Shown here: one piece after another, positions 51,444 to 59,900 of the stretch
Layout of the letters: every line of letters starts with the position of its first letter
Position numbering within the stretch: position 1 is the first letter of the stretch
Source of the DNA: Bacteroidales bacterium
GTDB lineage: Bacteria > Bacteroidota > Bacteroidia > Bacteroidales > F082
NCBI GenBank assembly: GCA_024400425.1
Contig: JAKSMV010000005.1
Span: forward strand, 1 to 64,000
Reading direction: 5' to 3'
DNA: 64,000 nucleotides
The notes under the pieces: generated by a model
What the model saw: only the letters and a program-made list of their open reading frames with translations
Databases searched by the model: none
Told to the model about the DNA's origin: nothing
Position numbers and translations under genes: made by a program

Positions 51444-52549
51444 TTGCGGTTCTCAAGTTCGTCAACCCTCTGTTGGAGCTGTTCAATGATTTCCTGTTGC
51501 TTGATCGTGTAAAGCGTCAGTTCCTCTATCTTCTTCAGCAATATGCCTTGCATCTCGGCCATGTCGTAGCCCTGTTCGAGCACTTCGCTTTCGGCTGGCA
51601 CTTCGGGCAGGTGATGGTTGGCTTGGACAAACAACTTCAAGTCGTTGAGGCTCATGAGCTTGTAGTCGGTGTTGAAGACGGCATCGTGCCATTGGTCAAC
51701 CTGCTGGATGAATACCTTATCGGCAAGGATGCCACCAGACACGGCAAAAGCGTAGTTGAGACCTTCGTACGTGTTCTCGATATTGACGCCGACTTTCCCG
51801 TTGAGGGTAAGGCAGCTAAGGTCATCGCCATTCATGCTGCTGATGCTCATGTGACCAGCATTGTCAACGCTTATGCCATGGTTTTCGTCGCGCAGTTGGA
51901 TGAAGGTGTTGCTGTTTTCCAAGTCCTTCGGTTCAAGGATGATGCCGGCATCTTCGCCTTCGTCGGAACGGATAATCATTTTGGCGTCAGTATCTCTCAG
52001 TTCATCTCCAGAGACATCTCCAATGGCGATTTTACCTGTCATATCATTGACAACACCAACATTTCTAGGACCATATACAAGAAAGGTCGGTCTTGTGCTG
52101 TTGAAGCCAACCATGAAAGAGTAGTTTATGGTATTCTCCAATTTATAAGTGTCAATGCCATTATAATAGCCATTTCCAAACAAAATGGAATTAAGGCCCA
52201 TTACCGTTAGATTGTCGCCAAAAGCCATTGCTAAATCACCTTCCGTGGTATTTGCGCTACCAACAATAAAGCCATCCATTCCTGCTAAATTATTATGGGT
52301 ACCGAAAATTGCTGAACAAGGGCTGTAGCCATTGATAGTATTGTAACTTCCTGTCGCCAAAGAACAATTGGCGTTGATGGTGTTTTGCAAACCAATGGCG
52401 TTGCCATAACTGACATCATTGCCAATTACATTGCTGCTACCAACATCCAAATTTGAGCCGGTTACTGGTCCTTCATTTTGTGCATTTGCATTTTTTACAC
52501 ATAGCATCACCGAAAACAGTGTCGCCATTAAATATATACTTTTTTTCAT
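51440..52549 (-). CDS. YadA-head-like repeat protein with coiled-coil tail
   Basis: A 369-residue secreted protein. After a signal peptide (YLMATLFSVMLCVKNANAQ), residues about 30-135 contain 14-residue-like repeats ('SNVIGNDVSYGNAIG', 'SLATGSYNTINGYSPCSAIFGTHNNLAG', 'DLAMAFGDNLTVMG') resembling YadA/trimeric autotransporter head repeats. The C-terminus has 'DYKLMSLNDLKLFVQANHHLPEVPAESEVLEQGYDMAEMQGILLKKIEELTLYTIKQQEIIEQLQQRVDELE', a conserved Bacteroidota tail-fibre-like anchor ending in a coiled coil. Trimer formation is likely. It is the third gene of the leftward operon. Confidence 0.86.
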   Translation of the reverse strand: MKKSIYLMATLFSVMLCVKNANAQNEGPVTGSNLDVGSSNVIGNDVSYGNAIGLQNTINANCSLATGSYNTINGYSPCSAIFGTHNNLAGMDGFIVGSANTTEGDLAMAFGDNLTVMGLNSILFGNGYYNGIDTYKLENTINYSFMVGFNSTRPTFLVYGPRNVGVVNDMTGKIAIGDVSGDELRDTDAKMIIRSDEGEDAGIILEPKDLENSNTFIQLRDENHGISVDNAGHMSISSMNGDDLSCLTLNGKVGVNIENTYEGLNYAFAVSGGILADKVFIQQVDQWHDAVFNTDYKLMSLNDLKLFVQANHHLPEVPAESEVLEQGYDMAEMQGILLKKIEELTLYTIKQQEIIEQLQQRVDELENRK

Positions 52550-52575
52550 CTTTTTAAAATTTAAGTTGTTGTTTG

Positions 52576-54150
52576 TTATTCTTTTACGAACTTGCCTTTT
52601 GTCAGAATCCCGTCGTCAGAAACCACCTGATAGATGTATGTCCCTGCTTCAAGGTTTTGCGTGTCGATTGTGATGAGATTTCCGATTTTGCCGATGTTGG
52701 CATCTAAGCATTTTTGGCCTAAAGCATCGAAAACTTGAATTCTGGAAACATCTGGAGTGATGCCATTGACAGGGATGTTCAGTTTGCCATTTGTCGGATT
52801 GGGGAAAGCCCCCCCCCAAGTTGCGGTCTGCTGATATTCATCAACTATATCCCAAGTGATGATGATTTCATCGCGGAATACAGGGAGAACTTCGTATTTC
52901 TGGAATTCCTCCCCTTGATAATTGCTGCCAGAGAACAAATCTATAGGGAGGAAACACCCATTCGGATAAAGAGGTACGGGCTGATCGCACACAAAGCAGT
53001 AATCCTTCTTCTTTATCACTTTTCTTCCTAAAAGATTCAAATCTTTGTCAACTAATGTGACATTCAGCTGATAGGTGTCATTCGCAGCCCACCACGAGCC
53101 ACTGTAGGTGATGGCAAAAATGGTTGAATCATTTACATAAGCCGTATTCACACTGTAAGGAGCCCAATTGGTAGAGTCAGCGCACGGCAGATGAAGTTCT
53201 GCGGTCAATTGACAGTTAGAGTCCAATTTGAATTTATGGAGCGAGTGCTGGTAAAGGACATCGTTGCCAGTTCCCGTATGCCATTCCATATCGATAATCA
53301 ACTGGTTTCCATCATACCAATGGCCATCGCATCTGGCATCAGAACAGACAACACCATTGTGGATGGGTTTTATACTAAACTTTTTTTCAACATTCAAGTT
53401 GCTGTCAACAATCCAGTAGGCTTCACCATTGCCCGCATAGGTAAGGCAGGCTAACTCATTTTGCGTCTTAAAGAGTCTATCAACAGGTCCCACTCCTGAT
53501 TCTATAAAAATAGTGTTTGAACGGAGCGTATCCCCCATATCGTTAAACTCATAAAACCGAAAGTCTTGCATAAACATTCCTCCAGGAGGAATCGATAGAA
53601 AATAAGCAGGCTCGGATACCAAAACTACATTTCCCACGTCGTTTTTGGCACACCAAAGGTGTCCGTTACGGAAAGGATCGTCGTGATAAATTCCTCCATA
53701 TCCTCCGACATCAGTCCGAAAAGTTTTGGTATGCAAAAGATTGAGTTCATTATCAAAAACATCAGCCCTCAGATACCTTTGGTAAAGCGATGTGTCAGCG
53801 TGCAAACTGTCGTCGTATAAGCCAAATACAATGAAACCACCGTTGTCAAGCTGTGTACCACAGAGATATTTCATATCCATGCCTTCGACCTGAATTTCAC
53901 GCATAACCGAATTTCCATCGGCATCCACCTTCGCGACTACACCCTTACAGTAACGGGTGTAGTCGGAAGATTCTGATGTGCGCCCTACGGCTAACATGGC
54001 GCTACCATTGTCAGCTGAAAAACATTCGGCGGGTGTCATTGTCCGGCCTTCGGGGATGTCAAATTCCGTCAGCCAAACCTGTGATAACAGATTCTGTGGA
54101 ATGAACAGAAATACAAGCATCCAGATATTGTTATGGAAGCGTTTCATCAC
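52576..54150 (-). CDS. T9SS-sorted surface protein with a G9 tract
   Basis: A 524-residue protein with a signal peptide (NNIWMLVFLFIPQNLLSQ), a beta-propeller-like body ('GGFIVFGLYDDSL', 'GNVVLVSEPAYFLSI', 'NELACLTYAGNGEAYWIVD') and a type A T9SS sorting domain ('GGAFPNPTNGKLNIPVNG', 'IQVFDALGQKCLDAN', 'AGTYIYQVVSDDGILTKGKFVKE'). The Trp-Gly-Gly codons at the start of the sorting domain contain nine consecutive G (C9 on the plus strand, 52809-52817). Slippage there would remove the secretion signal. The gene overlaps the upstream lipoprotein gene by 4 nt. Confidence 0.9.
   Translation of the reverse strand: MMKRFHNNIWMLVFLFIPQNLLSQVWLTEFDIPEGRTMTPAECFSADNGSAMLAVGRTSESSDYTRYCKGVVAKVDADGNSVMREIQVEGMDMKYLCGTQLDNGGFIVFGLYDDSLHADTSLYQRYLRADVFDNELNLLHTKTFRTDVGGYGGIYHDDPFRNGHLWCAKNDVGNVVLVSEPAYFLSIPPGGMFMQDFRFYEFNDMGDTLRSNTIFIESGVGPVDRLFKTQNELACLTYAGNGEAYWIVDSNLNVEKKFSIKPIHNGVVCSDARCDGHWYDGNQLIIDMEWHTGTGNDVLYQHSLHKFKLDSNCQLTAELHLPCADSTNWAPYSVNTAYVNDSTIFAITYSGSWWAANDTYQLNVTLVDKDLNLLGRKVIKKKDYCFVCDQPVPLYPNGCFLPIDLFSGSNYQGEEFQKYEVLPVFRDEIIITWDIVDEYQQTATWGGAFPNPTNGKLNIPVNGITPDVSRIQVFDALGQKCLDANIGKIGNLITIDTQNLEAGTYIYQVVSDDGILTKGKFVKE
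52809..52817 (-). repeat. G9 homopolymer in a T9SS sorting domain
   Basis: Nine C on the plus strand (nine G in the coding strand) encode part of Trp-Gly-Gly-Ala just before the conserved FPNPTNG of the sorting domain. It is the longest G/C run that I noticed in the window. Confidence 0.9.
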
Positions 54151-55208
54151 AATTCCGCTTTTATTATGGAACCTTGACCAACAAGTAACTGCACACCATA
54201 GCTTGCTGTTGTTTTATGCCAGATTTCATCATACACATTATTGCCGCGAACAGTAGAATATGCAATTATTTCAACATTGAAGAATACATGCGTTGAAGGA
54301 ATAACGCCATTTTCATTCGCTAAATAGTTGAAAATGTGATACCTTTCACCCCAATAATGGAAATTCAATTGTTCTGAGTTCAACCATTCCTCTTCAGTTG
54401 TAGGATGATTGACATAAAATTCACAATAAGAATCGGGAACACTAAAGCCTGGGCGCGAAAAAGGATAAAAGTTTGCATCTTTAGATGAGGTTTTTTTAAT
54501 AATATTCGTGTAAACATAGGAATATCCATTAGGAGCTTGAGGGACAGCCAACTGGTTGATCCAATAAGTCAGTTTGGTCGCAGCATTGCCTTCTTCATGG
54601 TTTGGACCTCCATTTTCTTTGCAAGCATGCCATCTTTCTCCTTCCTCAAAAGGACCCATCCATTGGACTGGCGGCTCAACAGGTGGCTGTATGCCTCTCA
54701 CGCTGCCTTGCACAGTGTGCAGGTTTACTGAAAGCGTGTTGCCGTGCAGTTCGCCAGCTTCTACATCAAGAATCAGGAACTGCTTGTCGGACAACTCGGC
54801 TGAGTGATAGAGCTCAGAAATAGCCTCGTACATTCTTCCGTAGAACAGCGTGAGGTCGGTCATCAGCACCCTTCCGTTGCTGACAGGCAACTGAAGCGTC
54901 GTGTCGTACGAAACGGTACGGCTATAAGATAATTCAGGATAGGCGTAGGTGAAATTGAAGAGAGCCTCAATGTCGTAGATGGCATCGTCGATGCTTTCCG
55001 TCTCACCGTCTTTCACGGCAGGATTGGCCTTGTAATACTCAATCCGGCTTTTGAAAGCGTTGACACGTTCCAAAACGGCCTGTGTCTCTGGCGGGTTCGG
55101 GTTTGCGCTGTTTGCAACTGGTTCGTTCTCCTTCTTGCAGGCGAACATGATGACGGCCACACTTGCGATGGCCAGTGTCATTAGTATAATGTATGATTTT
55201 CTTTTCAT
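54147..55208 (-). CDS. Hypothetical lipoprotein, first gene of the T9SS operon
   Basis: A 353-residue predicted lipoprotein (SVAVIMFAC lipobox, then KKEN). Start 55208 is chosen because the signal begins there; the open frame runs 20 codons further into the leader. The mature protein has 'ETEVLERVNAFKSRIEYYKANP'-type helix, 'DDAIYDIEALFNFTYAYPELSYSRTVSYDTTLQLPVSNG' and 'GGPNHEEGNAATKLTYWINQLAVP', a layout seen in uncharacterised Bacteroidota lipoproteins that accompany T9SS proteins. No enzyme motif is visible. It overlaps the next gene by 4 nt. Confidence 0.83.
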   Translation of the reverse strand: MKRKSYIILMTLAIASVAVIMFACKKENEPVANSANPNPPETQAVLERVNAFKSRIEYYKANPAVKDGETESIDDAIYDIEALFNFTYAYPELSYSRTVSYDTTLQLPVSNGRVLMTDLTLFYGRMYEAISELYHSAELSDKQFLILDVEAGELHGNTLSVNLHTVQGSVRGIQPPVEPPVQWMGPFEEGERWHACKENGGPNHEEGNAATKLTYWINQLAVPQAPNGYSYVYTNIIKKTSSKDANFYPFSRPGFSVPDSYCEFYVNHPTTEEEWLNSEQLNFHYWGERYHIFNYLANENGVIPSTHVFFNVEIIAYSTVRGNNVYDEIWHKTTASYGVQLLVGQGSIIKAEL

Positions 55209-55553
55209 GAAGAAAAATGTTGAATTGTTGTTTGTTGAATTGTTTAACTGTCGTGCAACCGTTTTCAAGAAGACGGTCGCGTAACTCTGCCTTTTCTATG
55301 TCCATCCTTTGGTGCGCGCAAGGCGTTCAACAAATCGGTGGCTTGCCGTCCTAAGTGCTACACCTTAAAATATGATGCGTGGGGTGCATCATTGTCTTCG
55401 CCATCGGAAACTGCGGCTAAATGGCGAAGCAGTCATTTGGGTCTCTTTCGCTTTCCGAGCCAAGCAATACGTATTCCCACAGCGCACTCAATGGTAAAGT
55501 GTTGCGTAAGGGATGCTATGTGCTTCATGTCCGTCATGGCTTCTTTAGTTATG
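55209..55553 (-). other. Leader of about 345 nt before the T9SS operon
   Basis: Between the predicted start of transcription (from the promoter at 55560-55590) and ATG 55208 there is no convincing gene. Short frames (e.g. from ATG about 55534, 34 codons; 55305 leftward) are possible leader peptides. GATGCGTGGGGTGCATC (55374-55390) can form a hairpin. Confidence 0.45.
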
Positions 55554-55559
55554 ACGCTG

Positions 55560-55590
55560 CAAATATACAACGTGAAAATGCGAAAGTCAA
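55560..55590 (-). promoter_or_regulatory. Promoter TTGAC-N18-TATATTTG
   Basis: On the minus strand TTGAC begins at 55590 and TATATTTG spans 55567-55560, exactly 23 nt start to start. It is the best candidate promoter for the operon 55208-50961. Confidence 0.75.
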
Positions 55591-55648
55591 GAGGAAAGTG
55601 AAAAAATGTCTTGCACATGTCATGTTTTTTCGGAATCGGTGAGTCAAA

Positions 55649-56274
55649 GCACTCAGGACTGACCTGTTTACCCACGCTCGTGCCTCCGAAGGACTTGTGA
55701 CTGTCAGGTTTTGCCCAAATCGATGGGTCGAAGGACTTGGAACTGACGTGTCAACCCATGGCCGTGGGTCGGAAGGACTTGGAACTGTCAGTTTTCCCAC
55801 GAATCGTGGGCGCACGAGGCTTGAAACCCGCATTTTTTGCCACTTTCGTGTGCCAAAATGACTTCGAACTGTCAGGTTTTGGCTAAATCGATGGGTTTGA
55901 TGAGTTGGAACTGTCAGGTTTTGCCAGAATCGATGGGTCGAAGGACTTGGAACTGTCATGTTTTGTCATGCTCATGGGTCAAATGGACTTGGAACTGTCA
56001 GAATACCCACGAGTGGCGTGGGTCGAGGCACTTGGAACTGTCAGGTTTTCCATGCATCATGCGTCAAAATGGGTTGCGACTGTCAGTTTCTGCCCAAAAT
56101 CGGTGGGTTTGATGAGTTGGAACTGTCAGTTTCTGTCATGCTCGTGGGGTAAAAGGACTTGGAACTGTCAGTTTTTGGCATGCTCAAGGGTTTTGGCACT
56201 TGGAACTGTCAGGTTTCCCACGAGCGTCGTGGGTCGAGGCAGTTGGAACTGTCAGATTTCCCACAAAAATCACA
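55649..56274. repeat. 42-bp degenerate tandem array, about 14 units
   Basis: Units start at about 55693 and recur every 41-43 bp to 56241, with degenerate edges. Each begins with a conserved core ACTTGGAACTGTCAG (variants AGTTGG, ACTTCG, GGTTGCG). This is followed by a variable 25-28 bp that usually contains a short inverted repeat: CCCACGA-A-TCGTGGG (unit near 55796), CCCACG-AGTGG-CGTGGG (near 56006), CCCACGA-GCG-TCGTGGG (near 56217), or CCCA...TGGG / CATG...CATG in others. Open frames on both strands through it (55549-55959 minus, 55905-56375 plus) follow the 14-codon period and are not taken as genes. Confidence 0.85.
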
Positions 56275-56921
56275 GAATTAATGGATTAATCGTCGCATTA
56301 TCGTGGTTTGGCACAAGGATTGAGCAACGAGTTTCTTCTATTGTGTTGTCACATTATCGCTCCACGATTTGTTGAAGGCTTCGCCCCTACACGCGCTTTG
56401 CGTCATGGCGAGGAACGAAGCCATCCAGACTAACAGTCCTTGCGAGGAGGCACGACGAAGCAAACCAGACGATGAGTTTGCCTCCGCATATTACGCATCT
56501 CTATCGTATTGTTTTTTTATAAAGATACGAGCGATACGTGGAGGAAATTCCTGGTTCGCTTCACTACGTTCGCGATGACGCAAAGCGGCAGTTCGCCTGC
56601 CGGTAGTGGCAGGGGTTCCGCTGCGCTTCACCGCCTGCTAAATTTCTGTCGTTCCTACGGGACTTTGCGAAGCCCTGTAAGGGCGGTAGAGGTCTAGCAG
56701 TGCCGTGAGCCACTGCCAGCAGCAACTGACCCACTCAGGCCCCAAAGTCCCCCAAACCTATACCCGCTCCGTACTTCGTCCAATACTTGCCCATACTTCG
56801 TCCAATGCTCATCCAATCTAAGGAATTGGACGAGCTGTGTGTCAGGTTATTACAAATAACGATTGGAGTACGACGAGAGTCTTGGGAGACGACAGGCAGC
56901 ACCTTGGGGCGCTGATTTGCA
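56275..56921. other. 647-bp gene-free region with dispersed repeat fragments
   Basis: No gene supported. 56391-56460 contains GTCATGGCGAGGAACGAAGC and CACGACGAAGCAAACC, fragments of the widespread 'CGTCATTGCGAGGA...GACGAAGCAATC' repeat. 56560-56640 has CGTTCGCGATGACGCAAAGC (similar to 50889-50910) and GGCAG-TTCG-CCTGCC. 56755-56830 repeats TACTTCGTCCAAT three times in variant form. No terminator for the 56922 gene is obvious. Confidence 0.55.
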
Positions 56922-59900
56922 TCAATAATTATATCCCTTCCCAACCTTCATTTTCTCGGTGGCGTAGTGACCGAGATAGACGAGGCCGAGGTTGCCGTCG
57001 ATGGCGATTTCGTCGCCCATCTGCAGCGGGTGCCCGTTGAGGCTGCCAAATTCGTCGCTGACATCCACTTCCAAACCGTCGCAGCTCACCACGCTGACTT
57101 TGCCCAAGCGCACAGCCGTGACTGCAGCGTGTGAGGTAGCACCGCCGCGGGCTGTGAGCAGTCCGTCGCAGTCGAAAATCATGCTGATGTCGTCGGGCAC
57201 CGTGTCGGGACGCACCAAGATGATGTTGTCATCTGGATGTTGTTCGCGCAAGTCTTTGATTTGTTGTGGATTGAAAGCTGCCAAGCCATTCATCGCGCCG
57301 CCGCCGATGCCCATACCGCGTCCAATCTGCTTCATCTCCTCGGGCGACTGCACGAAGGCGTTCATTTCGTCTTCGAGTTTCAGGTCTTGGTCGCGGATTT
57401 GTAGGATGCGGAAGTCGTCAGGATTGTCGCTCTCGAAGGTGAATTCCATTTCTTGCGGGCTATATCCCAAATTTTCAGTGAGTTCCTTGGCAATGCTGTA
57501 AATCTTCTTGTAGATTTCAGGTAGGGCGGTTTGCATCGACGGACCTTCGAGGTTGGCGGCCTTGCGTTGGGTTTCGCCTATCGGCAAAGGCTTCACCAAT
57601 CCACCGACGATGTCTTCGCCTTGGCTGCGCAGTGTGAAGTCACCATAAAGGTGAACGCCAGGACGTTCGCGATGTGGGTTTTGGGTGAACACCACGCCGG
57701 TGCCAGAGGTCTCGCAGCGGTTGCCGAAAATCATCTGTTGCACGATGACGGCAGTGCCCCAGTTTTCGGAGATGCCGAGGTGACGGCGATAGGCCAAGGC
57801 ACGGTCGGAGTTCCATGAGTCGAACACCATGTTGATGCAAGCGATGAGTTGCTTGAATGGGTCTTGCTCGAATATAACATAGTGTTTTTCAAGTATCTGC
57901 TTGTAGGCGTAGGCCAACTCGCGCATCTGGCTCACGCTGAAATCGGCTTTCTGCGTGATGTTGGTGTTTTGCTTGAAGGCGTTGATTTCGTCGTCGAACA
58001 CGTCGCGGTCGATGCCTTTGGCCATGCCCCAGCTTTGCAGCAAACGGCGGTAGCTGTCCCACACCGTCCATGCTTTGGCGGGGTCGGTGGCGATGGCTTC
58101 GACGAGTTCGTCGTTGAGACCGACATTGAGGAAGGTATCCATGGCGCCTGGCATCGAGATGGCCGTTCCTGAGCGTACCGAGATGAGCAATGGCGCATCT
58201 GCATCACCGAACTTGCGCCTTGTGATGTTTTCCAACTCGTTGATATATTGGCGAATCATGCCGTGAATTTCGGTCCGAAGCTCAGGTATGGTGTTGATGG
58301 TTTCGTTGCGGCGGAAGGTCTCCGTGGTAATGACGAAGCCGGGTGGTACGGGCATGCCGTGGAGGTAGAGGTTCTTCAGGTTGTTAGCCTTGTTGCCGAT
58401 GAACACTTGGTTGTCCATCTTCGGCGTGCGTTCCCAAAACGGACTGATGAGCATCTCGGAGTTGTAGGTCATGATGTCGCTGATGAGCTTCGGGTTGAGC
58501 GTGTTTTCCATCGTGCGCAACGATTTGAGAATGCGTGCGATGAAGTTGTCAAGCGGCTGCATCAGGAAAGCATCGGAGAGCAAGTCGCGGTGAAACTCTT
58601 CCGATTTGCGGGTAATGAGTGAGGCCAATTCGCGCTCGTTGAGTTGCCCTTCAGGGTCGAAGAGTTGTGGGATGACAACCTTCAGCGGGTATTCATACGA
58701 CTTGAGGAAATACTTGATGATGATGCGGCGCACGTCCTCGGCGATGAACTGGAAGATGTTGATATACTGTGCGAAAGAGAAACTCCGCGAAGTGAGGCTG
58801 TAGCGCAGCATGGCGAGCTTCGAGTTGAGGCTCTGGTTGGTGATGCCGTCGAGTTCGAGACCGTTGCGGAAATATTCCAAGATGGTATATATCTGGTTCA
58901 GGGTGCGCTCGGAGATGTATTCGAGGTTGATGCTTTGCACCACTTTCTCCATCAGTTGGGTGGCGACGCGTTCGAGGCGGAAGGTCAAGCCCATGGCTTC
59001 GAACTTGTTCTCGCGATAGGTGCCATACATCGACGGAATGCCGATGGCGATGTGGCGTTTGTGGTAGATGTTTTCCCAGCCTTCGCTCGTCTCGGGGTTG
59101 AAAATGATGGTTTTCAGCTTGTCCATGAAAGCGTAAATTAAGGTCAACGACTTACCGAAATCCTTTGACTTATAGGCTTTTTCGAATTCATCGACGTCTT
59201 GGTCGGGAATGAAGGAATAGCTGCGAAGCGAGTTGAAGATGTTGACCGACTCGAAACTGTATTTTTCGCGAAGCGAGGCATAAAGGTCTTTGATGTCCAT
59301 CAGTCGGGCGCGTTCGCGTTCGGCAATCGTGGTGTCGATTTCGAGTTTCTCTTCTGAACGCACGATGAGTTTGTCGAAGTCGTCGCGCGAAAGCATGAGC
59401 AGGTCTTCGGGGTCGAGGCAGCTTATCTCGCTCATCTTCACAGTGATGGAGTGAATGAAAGTGAACCACTCGCTGCTTGTGTCGATGCTGTCGTAAACAT
59501 TGTTAGGCAAGATGGAACGCAGGTTCTCCACGATGCCATCGCTCCAAAATTTGAACACGTTGAGGGTCAATCCGATAAGCGTGTTGTTGCTTTCGGTATG
59601 TACTTGTTTGCGGAGGAAATGCACCAGCTTGTCTTGCCGTCCGCTGATTTCGTCCATGTTGGTGGTGACGTTGCGAATCTCGCCTTCGGCACCTATCTCG
59701 TTGAAATAGACGGGAAAGATGCGCGTGAGTTGCTTTACCTTCTTATAATAAGGTGTGATGTTGGAGTTGAGAATCTTGGTGATTTCGCGCTGGAAAAGGT
59801 CGGTGTCGCTCAGGAAGATGCCGCCCAACTTGAGGTTGACAATCAGCGATGAAAGCAGCTTCTCCATCGGGTGTTTCGAGTGTTCGATGAGTTCGAGCCA

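Noticed and set aside
55549..55959. Minus-strand 136-residue frame with 14-residue repeats (THRFxQNLTV type)
   Set aside because: The period equals the 42-bp DNA repeat, the frame breaks where units are 41 or 43 bp, and the plus strand shows an equivalent frame (55905-56375).
55649..56274. CRISPR-like array
   Set aside because: The conserved part is only about 15 bp and degenerate, the intervening parts are related to each other, and no cas gene is present.
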